From Enoplosus armatus (taxonomy: Eukaryota; Chordata; Actinopteri; Centrarchiformes; Enoplosidae), in NCBI RefSeq assembly GCF_043641665.1, contig NC_092188.1:22185704-22249703 (forward strand): DNA of 64,000 nt, in the 5' to 3' direction. This document shows positions 53,251 to 64,000 of this stretch, one piece after another. The notes under the pieces are model-generated. The model had not been told where the DNA came from. It ran no database searches and saw only the letters and a program-made list of their open reading frames with translations. The position numbers and the translations under genes were made by a program. How positions within the stretch are numbered: position 1 is the first letter of the stretch; the number at the start of each line of letters is the position of its first letter.

Positions 53251-55635
53251 ATTTGAATAAAGAGTTTGCATCAACCGGTCCATTTTTTAAACAACCTAGA
53301 CCTTTATGCTAAGACACCTTGGTGATGAATGCGACATGTGAATTTCTCTGCATTTGGTGATCCAGTTTGTTGTGATCCACACTTATCTGTATGTTTGTAG
53401 ATTTTTCATTTTCATTCGATTGTTCATGCCACTGTAGACAAACTCAAATACATTATGCGCAGAGGGACCTTTTAACTCTCAGCTTTGTAGTTAAGTACAC
53501 AAACAAATAGGCATGAGGACCCTGGACAGAGTGGCAGCGAGCAATTTAAGAGAAACAATGTCCTGAGATATATCAAATGATAGATTTACTGATTTTAATT
53601 TTTGCTTCCACACTGATAACCTTGGTGTCAATAATTCTCGAGGGAGTGGGTGCTCAGTAGCCTGGTTTATGTCAGCCTGCTCACTCCGCTGTCCACTGCT
53701 GACCTGGAACGTCAGGAGTCACAAGACAGACAGAAGATCTTTGCAACAGCAGTGCAGACCTGTAAGTGGTGTTATTTGTCAGTGATTTAGTGTGTCCTTC
53801 TGCACTCAGAGTGGAGTATACAGACCAGGTCCAGATCCCTGTGCTGGCCTGCCCCGCTCAGCAATACCCCTTCCTCCTCTTCATCACTCCCTCGGCTCTT
53901 CAGTTGGGTCATCGCACCCCTTCACCCTCCCTCTGTGACTCTCTCTTCTTCCTTTTACGCCCTCCGCCCATCTGCTCTTCTTCTCCCTCAAACTTTAAAA
54001 CTGATCCTGGCCCGAGTCTCTTACCCCCCACCCTCTCACCCCACTTAACCTTCATTCACTCTCCTGCCAGGTTGGGCAGGAATGTTAATGGAAGCTGTCG
54101 ATGGGAACAGATTTGGAAGGTGATTGGGAGTTCCATCCAGGGCAGGCATCCAGTGACAGAGGCTCTGGCCCAGAGAGAGTTATGGTGTCTTGGGTGAGAA
54201 GAGCATCCTGCTCCCTTGGCCCCCACAGCCTCCCCTGGTAACCCGAGCCTGACTGTTTCTGAAGGCCATGCAAGGCCTTGTGACTGGTCATCTTCAACTC
54301 AACTAAACTTTTATGGCCACTTGTCATTCTCTGACTCTAAGCACCCCTTTGTTTGTTCTCTGTGCCTCTTTTTCTGCACTTTGTTTCTCCCCCCTCTCAC
54401 ATCATATCGCTTAGAGATAGGCCCAAGCAAGTGCAGTCCTAACCGTATTTTCCTAACTTTTGCACTGGTGACAGTCAATTTGACACAAAATGAAGCTTGC
54501 TCATTTGTAGCTTCTCCACCTCTGTTTACTTTCCTCTAACCTTGTGCCTTCACTCTAACCCGTGTTTCAAATTATCAGTCACTCTGGCCTTATCGGCAGC
54601 ATCAGCATTCTGGGGTTACTGACACCCTTTGCTTCTCTGGGATTACTTTTATTTTCACAGGGAGAGAAATAATAGTGCCAAAAAAGAGCTCTGCCCAAAA
54701 CCAAAAGGTTGTCATTATGTCATGACTCATAAACACACTTTTTGACATCTAGATCTCTGTGAGATCAGAGAGAGAGAGGGAGGGAGGGCCGTGGAGTCAG
54801 AGACAGACCGACCTGGCAACGCACTCATTACCGAAATTAATAAGGAAAACATTTTAGCACGGAATATGATCTGCTGTTTTGAAAGCTGTGGCTAATGTGT
54901 GTCTGTACCCACAGTGTGTATTAGCTTAATCAGCTTTCAGACTGCATGGGCTGTCTGGACTGGGATGGAGGTTTGACACCCAGCCTAGGGGCTACATCCT
55001 TTGCTTCTGTGAGGCTTAGTTTCACAGCCAAGGTGCAGACTTTGCTCCGGGGCCTCGGACCTCAGAGCCTCCTGTCAGCTTTGTGGTTGACAGCACCATT
55101 AAGGAAAGGCAGTCAAGGCGTCTGACATAGGCCCCATACAGTATGAATGTGTTTGCACTTGCAACCCAGTGGTTTCATGTATGTGTCCAAACGGGTGCAA
55201 GTGTTTGGATATCGCATTTGTCTGTGTGGATGTATTTTAGGCTGATGTGAAGTATGGGCTGAGCAGGAGCTGTTCTGGTATCAAGATGTTACCTGATACG
55301 GTTTCCAGCACTTTCTGTCCTGCTGGGGGAGAAAAAGGCGTAAAACCCTCTGAATTAGGAGGCACACTGGCCACTAACCAGCAGGCAGCTAATTTATCTG
55401 ATTGAAGGTGAGATGAAAGCAGTGGGGTGCACTTAAAGCTCCCTGCTGTTGTTGCATGGTGAATGGGAAGTGTGTAGCTATTTTGTACCCATGTGTTGAA
55501 CTGTATGTTAAACTTCTACAGATGGTAAGAGTTTCTGCTGTGCTCCCGTTGGTCAGTAGCAGCCAGGGGCTCCTGTCTGTATGGGTTAATGGCTTTTTTC
55601 TTTTTCTTTTTCCTTTTTTCTTTTGTGTCTGCTCT

Positions 55636-55677
55636 TGAAAGGTGCTATATAGATAAAGGTATTGTTATTATTATTAG
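55636..55677 (+). repeat. 3' tail of a SINE-like repeat
   Basis: aaaggtgctatatagataaa followed by ggtattgttattattatta resembles the frequent teleost 'aagcgctatataaataaa' plus (tta)n tail. A T-rich run lies just upstream (55589-55625). Confidence 0.6.
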
Positions 55678-57935
55678 ACCATGCAGCCTAGTATGTCTCG
55701 CTAGAGAATGGTTAAGCTCAGACGCATATGTAACATATGTGATACATGCACCAATACATACAAGAAGCTTTTACCCCATTAACATGCATTCATGACTCGC
55801 AAAACACACACCGCCGCAGGATGAAGCCTCAACTTCAGGCTCTGTCAACCCCTTGCAGCACGGAAGTAGTTAAGGGTCATTACGGCATCAAGCCTGTCCC
55901 AAAGGAGATGAGGGTTTGGGGGGTGGTATGTGTTTGTGTGAGTCCATTTTCTTTTTAGCCTTTAAGGACACAGAGGATGTGATATTTTGCAGGGAATCTC
56001 TGACTAACTACTAACTTAGCATCACAGTGCAGCACACTTTATCTGAATGTCTGAATGTGGATGTGGTATCAATGTTCAAGTAACACTGATTTGCTCGTTG
56101 ACTTACTTGCACCCGATCTTTCACGCTATAATTTTTCATGAAATGAAAGATTGAATCTTTGTTTACGGCCCCTCAGCTTAGGAAAGTCTTTCATCTGCCT
56201 CGAGATTTGGCAACTTACGGAAACCTCATCTCGTGAATCCACAGTATCATGAGAGGTTGACACAGCATTAGTCATATTTAACAATGAAGAGAATCAGAAT
56301 GATAATGGATGAGTGTGTTCGAGCAGAGAAGGGGAGGGGTTGTGACAGATAGCATGAGGGAAGGAAGCGAAGACTGCTGATTGACTGCTGAATGAGTCTG
56401 CTATGTTTTAAAGTGTCACTGTGAGGCCTGTTTTCTTAGACAGGCAGAAGATCTCTGGCCAGGTGCAGACACTAAATCCAGTCTGCTTCTCCACACAGGG
56501 AGATAGATGTCTTGTCTACATGTGTGGTGCTCTGCATGCTGTAGGCCAGAATACACAGGGGTCTGTTACCTCATACAGAAAATTGGGTTTGACTCTGCGC
56601 TTACTCCGTAAATAACATCTATGAGATATGGATAATAGATTTTCAGCACAAATTCTACATCAATATTTATGATAAAACAAGTCATAATTTTGGTTCACTT
56701 TTGTGCACCATAAGCCATTATGCAATCCACAATGAGTTGACCATGTTGTCAGTCTTCATCCTTACCGAACAGCATCTCCGATACCTTGAGAAGCCGTTCC
56801 TGGGCTCGGGCCTCAACACCTTGTGCTATGACGGAATAGGTTTTTGTTTTTGCTTTTCACAAGCAATTGTTGACTAAATTAAAATCTGCGTGAAGCTTGT
56901 TGTGACACAACGTGGCGTCTAGTCATGTGTTTTATCTTCATACGTTGTTTTGTATCAACACATATTTTTGTCAACTTTTGTCAGTTTTTAAGGGAAACAC
57001 CACCTCTAGTGGATTTGTTGGAAATCCCTTTGGTGGACTAACCGTTAGTTGACCCCTACCCTGGTCACTATTACACTGGAGCATGAGTTAGAAATATTAC
57101 CCTCTTTAAGTATAAGTTATAGGCTTTTTGCTCCTTTATCCTAGCTATATCAACACATTGATCTAATTCTCATTTTCCCTCTGATTAATCGCCATGTTTT
57201 GTGACTGCACCATTGTCCTCTTGGTGCACTTTGCATATTTTTCAAGTGCTGTCACTTTACCGCTTGTTACAAATCATTAAAATTCAAAAGGAAAAGTCTT
57301 TTATCTATGTAGACATGTGCTAATGCTGAGTTTTGTTGTGGTGAAAATCTTGGAGCAGAACAGTCTGCACAAAACCATTGTGCTTTGGCGCATGTGTGTC
57401 TGTGAGTATTTTCTGACGCAAGTGGGTGTCCGGGTTCGTGTGCCTTTTTGTTGCTTAGCTTCACGGCTCTTGTTAAATTCTCCAACATTACAGGATCATT
57501 GAATCACCCTCACCCTTTCACCTCCATCTGTGTGTGACAGACAGGGACTCTGCCTCTATGAGACGGGGCCTAAATGGGCAAGGCAGCAAAGCGACGTGTG
57601 ACAATCCTGAGAGGATGGAAGGTCCCTATACTGAACTAATAAGCCCGGCTAATCTGTAAGCCCTGTGATGGCCAGCACTCTCCCACCACCTCTGCCACCT
57701 CCAATGTGTTGGCGACGGCATTTCAGCGCCGCTGCTTCTGGATCCCTGTTAGCCTCTGGGCCAGTCAGTCAGTCGCCCTGTCAGTCCAATCTGCCCAGTC
57801 CGTCAGTTTTGTTTAAGAGGCTCTTTAATGCCCGTTGATTAAGGTGTCAAAGGTCATACTGTCGTGCTTTTCCACAACGTGTAGGGGGGGTGGGATGGTG
57901 GAGGGGAGGGGTAGTGCGACAGTGTGATAAGAAGC

Positions 57936-57946
57936 GGGGGGGGGGG
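57936..57946 (+). repeat. Poly(G) run
   Basis: About 11 consecutive G after a G-rich stretch (from about 57882). Length may be unreliable. Confidence 0.8.
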
Positions 57947-58086
57947 TCATAAATCACATGGTGGATTTATGACTCAACTGTAGAGTTGCATAAAGTGCTG
58001 CATCAAGTCCTAGCAATACTCCTAATGGTGTGGACCCAAACAACTCACATCGACATAGTATATTCCAAGATAGGCCAGTTCCAGTC

Positions 58087-58112
58087 AAATATTTATTTCA
58101 ATATAAATATTT
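58087..58112. repeat. Perfect AT-only inverted repeat
   Basis: The arms aaatatttat and ataaatattt are exact reverse complements separated by ttcaat. It can fold as a 10-bp hairpin, but the base composition makes a chance origin likely. Confidence 0.8.
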
Positions 58113-61100
58113 ATCAAACAGGAAATTGAAATAGTAATCTTGCCAAACATAGCCACGATCCACCCTCATAACTTGCCCTCAACCTCAGCTTATTAGAGCC
58201 ATGTCAACCCTCCATCTAGTTGTGCTTATTTTATCACTTTGCCATACCTACCACACCTACATCAGCAAAAAAGCTTCATCTAGGTATTAACACACAGCCA
58301 ATTATTTGTGCTTCACAAATCATTGAATTGATTTATTTCAGAACAGTCAACTTTGAAAAAGAGGGAGGGTACGTCTTCAAATGTATAAATAATAAGATAT
58401 AATAATATGTAATAAGAATCAAATATTCCAATAATATGTCCAATAATGTGTTTTAATATTTGGTCAATCCAGCTAGGACCAAATATATCATAGCCATGGC
58501 TCTCAGTAACAAATCCCCAAAATAACAAAGACAGGTGTTATTTTTGAAGATTTTAACAATATATGAATATCAAAAGAAAAAACAAAACATGACCCATCAG
58601 CTCTCAGCAGTCATATAGACAACAGGAGGCCATGATGCATAATAATTTCAGTAAAAGCGACCCTCAGGAGAGAGAGTAGTATAAAGAAACACAAATGTTA
58701 GCGTGTACGTGCACATTTGCATAGGTAGCCATATTCCCATATATAAGAAAGATATTTGTGATGACAGCTAGATGTAACACTGCTCAGTTCTGTGACGTCC
58801 AGTCCTCCGGCCTTGTAACCCTCTAACCTCTGATGGTCTGTCATTCTAGCCCCCTGCAGTGACAAGCTTACACTGCTGTTCACACCTCTCTTATCAGCCG
58901 CCAGTCCTTCTCTGCTATCAGAAACCCTCACAGGGGCTTCCTCCGTTGCCACAGGGAAGCTAGAGAGGCCACAGAGCCCGGAGCCAAAGATAGACAATTT
59001 GGAAAATTGGAGCTTATCTGTAGATTTAGAATTATGTTTATATGGTCAGCACATGTATTGATCTATTATGTTAGAATTAAGGGTTACCACGATCTGTTCT
59101 GCCTGCCTAAATCCAGCGTAATCTAGTGTAATCCAGGGATCTGAGCTGAGCAGACCTTGTTGAAAGGAAGATGCCTTATCATGACATCCAACAGATCCAC
59201 TCAGCTGGTGCCCACACAGTAGGTGGTAGGGTGAACGTGTGGGCGCAGAGCAGCCTGACAGAGAGCTACCGGGGTATCAGGGGTGTAGAGGGACACTTTA
59301 GAGACATTGTTGAACCCCTCCCAGGTGTGAACATGGGGTCACCCGTGCCAAGGGAGGGAAAGTACAGCCTAGAGCAGCAGGGTGCTGGAGACGGTCGTCT
59401 GACAGACAGACAATGGTTAGATGGTCTCACTCCATTGGCTGGTTGACACTCTTGATAATGGATCACAGCTTCACACTGGCTCACCTCTAGTACTTATTAT
59501 ATATTTTAAGGTGTCCTCATATGTATATGAATAAATTACCATATATATAATAATAATATAACCCCTTTCACACACCACCACAACGGTCATCCTCAGTATT
59601 GAGTCAACATCCTAACAAATGAAATAATTATGTAGCAGTCTTTCCTGATTCAAGCACTGTATGATAGTATTGCTTTGGTGCTGCTGGATAAATAACTGAT
59701 CCTGACTCCTTTAAATAGGTACACAGAATAAATGATGACAAACCTGTGATGTGCTACATCATTAAACATTCTACATGTAGAAGTCTGCACACTAAGTGGA
59801 ATACAATGGACACAGGCAACTGCAGCAAGCTGCCACTGAGCTAAAATGCTCCACTTTATGGACACTAAAAAGTTGGTCTTGAAACAGAGGCTTAATAAAC
59901 ACCATTTGGAACTTGAAAAGAGTGTGGCATCATGGCTGTTTGTGGTCTCCACTTTAATGCATGTGAGTAATTACTAGCAGCTTTTGAAGTGAGCACACAA
60001 AAATGCTGCAGAAAACCCAATTACTGTATTGGGATTGGGGAAGACATGCGGAGAAGGATTAAAGGGCTAAAGGAGTCATTTGATTGGTTTGACTTTTTTT
60101 TTTTTAAGGAACTAAATGATTAATCGCTATAATGTCAACGTTGTTGTACAGTTGTTCACTTTTGGTTATTTTTTAAGACTTTTACCGATAAGCACAACGG
60201 TCTTTGGCTTCTCTGACTCAGGATTGCTCTCAGCTTCTCATGTGTTTGCATGATTGCCCTAAACTGAATTGTTTATCGCCCACGCTTTGTCAGGATGACG
60301 CAGCATTGGGTGGGGTGAGTGTGTGTCGAGTTTGGATGGAATTGGTTGCGGTTTGGTAGCAAGTACTACAGTAATACTTGGTTTTATATGAGTGTGTGTC
60401 TCTGCTTCGCCACATGTGTTGCACTGGTCACTGGGCTTTTCATCTTTGTGGTTTGCCCTTGTAGGCTGCCATTAAGACAGGCAGGCAGAGAGAAAAACAA
60501 TATGAGGCAGAGAGACATGTAAAGCATTGGGGAGTTCAGCATGGGGTATTAAGGCAAACAAACAGGCCAAGGCTTAGACATCTGGGCTGGAAAAATATCA
60601 CACACATAGACACTGGGAATTGTGCAGTGTTTGTGGCAGAAATGGTATGAACCAGGGCAGAATGTTTGAAAGAAAAGCATACAGGCAGTAAACAAGTGTA
60701 ACGAGGATATCTTTGTTGTGGAATGTGAAATAAGTTTTTAAGTTTCCCATTAGCGATGTTTCCATTAGTGTCTCCCAGAAATATTCTGATTCAGTGCTGC
60801 TATTTGTTGCCTTTTATGTAGTAGCCAGACAGTTGAGGCTTACATTGGTGTAAGCAAGTACATAGATTAAGAGGTAAGATGGCAACAAAAACAAACAAAC
60901 CTACACACAAAGTGTGTGATAGGCCACAAACGTGACCGTTGTGGTTTGCTGAGCAGTGGGACTGTCCAGGAGGTCATACGTGTGGTATGGAGAGCAATAG
61001 TAATAGAGACCTCTCCTTCTGCAGTGCATTCATGACCCAGGAGCTTGCTGTAGCAGTAATACCTTCAGGCCTGTTTAAGGAATGGGTCACTACAGAGACA

Positions 61101-61165
61101 CCAGGGCGCCTCCCTCTGGGACCTGTGGTTTTACTTGGACGGCTCTCTGGGAGGCCAATAGTTCT

Positions 61166-61169
<4 letters not shown>

Positions 61170-61221
<52 letters not shown>
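61170..61221 (+). repeat. (TG)n microsatellite
   Basis: About 25 uninterrupted TG units, among the longest in the window. Confidence 0.97.
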
Positions 61222-61222
<1 letters not shown>

Positions 61223-64000
61223 ACATCTGTGTTTCAAAGGACGGCGCTGGCAGACAGGCTTTAATATTTTTAGTACACTATCTCAAATATTTTCTTGTTT
61301 GATGTGGTTCGCTAGGATGTTTGGCTATATTCAAGGAGTGGAAAGGTCAGGTTGCTGTTATTGGTCAGTTAATTTGAAATTTTGACTCTGTTTACCAATT
61401 GAATTCAATTTTATCTTCCAGGTGAGAGTTAGTTGGGTGGTCTTTACATGGACTCCTCTTGTTTAAGCAGCGTGGTTTTGTTTGACACTCAGTGGCCTTA
61501 ATCTTTGGTGTTATTTCCTGCTCTCTCTACAGTTGTATATATGCCATAACTATCCTAAATTCTTTTCAGACATCCCTTGCTCTGCTTTACCCTTTTTCCC
61601 CTCTTCCCCTTCTTTAACACTTACATTTTTTTGTCCTGCCTTATCTTTTTTGTCTCTCTTTCTGTCCTCCACCTAAACTCCTCTCTCCTTCAACCTCCGC
61701 CCCCATATTCTCTGTTCCGCTCTCGCTCCCCCGTCAGTTCCTAATGAGGAAGCCTCTCTGACCTTTCCCAGGTCCTTGTTACATCACTGCCCCCTTGTGG
61801 TGTGCTGTTTATTATGTTGAGTCCCCCCCCCCACCCACTGTCAAGTTGATGGTAGACCACCCCCTTGGGCAAAATGACTACATCAAGTAAATGATTTGGG
61901 GATTGATTGTTCAGCCTGATGAAACAGAGTAAAACAAATACTCCGAGTAATCCCTGGTGTTTTATTTAATAGTTATTTAATAGGGCCAAGTTTGGATGAC
62001 ATATGCAGGTCTGTATGACCTTGCAAAGGTGGTCAAGAGTTCAGGAGTCTGGTAAAGACTTAATGTCGTGTAAGTAATTAAACAAGGGTGTCATTTTGAG
62101 TCAGCTTATTAATAAATGATTCCTTGGTCTTAGTGCAGCAACACAGACACATTGTTGTGGCTTGCTTGTGGACATAGCCTCAGTTGATATCTGTGTGTGT
62201 GATGTGATGCGAAAAAAATCACCGTCATTGTGAAAGAAATGAATTGTGCTGTTAATCACTGCGTAATAATATGATCACTCTCTGGCATATAATATAGCCA
62301 TGCTGTATTTCTCACTGGCATTGAGCAGCTTTCCTCTGAGGAAATGATAAAGTCACATTATCTGGAGGGAGCTCAGCAGTAGTTTACACAAGAGGAGGGG
62401 AGAGGGCCAATTTCTTTTTAGGAAATCACCATGATCATGCAAATACCCACAGTCACTTTCCAAACGGAGCTGACTTTCACCCAGGCAAGTACACACAGGC
62501 GCTTTATAAATATGCAAGATGGTTGTGTGAAATTCTCTCATAAACACATCTAGCCTTGGCTGTGGGCATGTGTTTCTGTGTGTGTGCACATGTGTGTGTG
62601 CATGCGTTTGTGTGCTCTGGCAAAACGTTGTGTATCTGCTGCGAAGCAGAAGGAATGTGGCCATTCAGAGGTCCTCTCCTTTACAAATAAATATTTGGTG
62701 ATGACAATATTGGAGATATGTTAAACATGAGGAGGGTAATTTTCTAGTCAAATAAACCTCAGCTCTAGTGGTGGTGAGGGGGTCGCAGATGTGTCTGTGT
62801 TTCTGACTGCAGAAGAAGGAATGATGGGGAGAAATAGGCTGATAGAGAGAAATAAGTAAAAGTCTGTAATAATATTGACACTGTTTGTTATTTTACTTTC
62901 GATAGGCCTAATTATTTTTCTTACTCGATATTCTTTCTGTCAGCCCTTTGTAATTTTGTGCTTTTGGCAATACCTTATTTGTTTATGGTCAGGCCAAACG
63001 TTACTGACTTGAATTGTGAAAAGGCTGAGGGGGACTGATGGTGTCAGGGCCTCAGTGGTCTGTTGTTTGTGATTCCCTGTGCATTTATTTGCTACTGCTG
63101 TGCAATACAAGAGGCACTCTGTGATTTGTGGACTTTGTTTTGATTCATGCATGAGTCATTTTTACTTTTTAGAAGTAAGTAACAAATGATGCAGCCTTCC
63201 ATATCTCACCTCCCTCTTACGGCATTGTGTTCCCGCAAAGTGCATAATAGCTGCTTTAACTAACATGGCGTCTACGGAAATGACTCCCCTACAGACTGCC
63301 AACATTTAGCTACACTTGGTTAACAACGCAGATGCTTTATGGTAGAAATGTCATGATATATATTCGTAATTACTGACCAACATGCAGGGGAGAAGGAGAA
63401 ATTATGTGCGAAAATGGGCGAGGCTTTCGGGTGTTGTCAGCCGTTCTCTCTAAATTCAGGTGTAACTTTATGAACTCTGATTCAGATCTCACTCCCCCAA
63501 TACATCTTTTAGATATTGTTTTTTTAAATTGTGGCTTTTGTTCTATATTTTGATATATTTTGTTCCATGTGAACAATGGCTGATTTTTTGTTTAGCTTTA
63601 TTTAATTAAATGGGTATTGCTCATAAGATTAAAGATTAAAAGATTTTTTTCTTTTCCAATAAATTGTGTCTATGGCCGCGTTAAGCAATATTTTGTAGTG
63701 TGTTTCTTTCATCAGATGTGGTCTTTGGCTGATTTTTATAATAGCCTGTCTTCGAGTTGATTTTATTTACAAAGACCGTGAGCATTACTCTGTGAAATTA
63801 TCACAACTTGAGATCACAGTACAGAGTTCAAAGTGAGTGTCTTGAAATTGCAGTAGTATTTCATTATACTCTGAACCAGACATGAAAGTCTGGTCCTTAC
63901 GTTGAACTTTTCCAGTCTGGTTTCTCGGTCTCCACCTAATTTAAACTATGATGTTTTCTAACGACAGGTTCTTCCTCCTGACCTTTTCGTCTTGCGGCCC

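Larger units (their letters stand above)
1..64000 (+). other. vps13b: VPS13B gene, internal part (8 exons and introns)
   Basis: The eight exons listed separately join into a single frame with matching phases (0-1, 1-1, 1-0, 0-0, 0-2, 2-1, 1-1, 1-1). Their peptides resemble VPS13B as I remember it, for example RLVVGPLDVRLHSSAVHRI, GPSDTKELH and RKPESLLAPDLLAF. VPS13 proteins are very long rod-like proteins with a hydrophobic groove that moves lipids between membranes. VPS13B is known for roles at the Golgi, and its loss in humans causes Cohen syndrome. Both ends of the gene are outside the window, so no promoter, start codon, stop codon or poly(A) signal of this gene is present. Other VPS13 paralogues (A, C, D) are less likely because these motifs are ones I associate with VPS13B. 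Confidence 0.9.
41880..64000 (+). other. vps13b: Intron after exon H, VPS13B (at least 22 kb, open-ended)
   Basis: The intron begins gtagaa and has no usable acceptor for phase 1 that I could find before the window ends. It holds microsatellites at 44091, 47320 and 61170, a C-run at 50033, a G-run at 57936, dispersed-repeat relics at about 48695, 49299, 52562 and 55636, and AT-rich patches near 58090, 58380 and 59500. No nested gene or RNA was recognised on either strand. Confidence 0.75.

Noticed and set aside
53766..54197. 143-codon plus-strand open frame near a possible exon
   Set aside because: It is Pro/Ser/Leu-rich because of a pyrimidine-rich tract, lacks matching phase borders and does not resemble the VPS13B sequence expected after exon H.
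63961..64000. acgacag at the window edge as the acceptor of the next VPS13B exon
   Set aside because: Exon H leaves one base over. Joining it to the sequence after 63967 gives Gly-Ser-Ser-Ser and then a stop, and the other frames show no VPS13B-like peptide.
41880..64000. Possible intronic microRNAs miR-599 or miR-875, which lie in a human VPS13B intron
   Set aside because: I looked for their mature sequences and reverse complements as I remember them and saw no convincing match; the nearest (ggtttgataaatttgagg at about 43396) differs in too many positions.

Overview
This window looks like vertebrate nuclear DNA, most likely from a teleost fish. It has split exons with GT/AG borders, very long introns, many long CA/TG microsatellites, and several degraded interspersed repeats of kinds I recognise from teleost genomes. 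There are no operons, ribosome binding sites or long uninterrupted genes. Nearly all of the longer stop-free stretches are chance frames, several of them created by CA/TG repeats.

The one gene I can support is on the + strand: an internal part of VPS13B (COH1, the Cohen syndrome gene; a giant bridge-like lipid transfer protein of the VPS13 family). Eight exons were placed at 2101-2188, 4417-4602, 7155-7324, 8141-8335, 11380-11504, 26142-26326, 40685-40819 and 41700-41879. Their splice phases match at all seven junctions. Joined, they give one open frame of 1264 nt (about 421 codons). The start codon, the early exons and most of the later coding sequence lie outside the window. From memory of the human protein (about 4,000 residues) the segment falls in its first third or so; I did not align it.

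Layout: 1-2100 is the end of an intron with an old dispersed repeat. 2101-11504 is an exon-dense block of five exons with 0.8-3.0 kb introns. 11505-26141 and 26327-40684 are two introns of about 14.5 kb around one exon. 40685-41879 is an exon pair. 41880-64000 is an intron of more than 22 kb that runs off the window. The introns hold about a dozen long CA/TG arrays, a CT/CCTCT tract, short tandem repeats, homopolymer C and G runs, and at least six probable transposon relics. I see no second gene, tRNA, rRNA or recognisable microRNA, and no intact transposon.

I found no convincing new biological system. The points most worth checking are the weak donor after the third exon, the pyrimidine tract close to the first donor, the composite CG-richer repeat at about 52.56-53.25 kb, and possible enhancers in the long introns.
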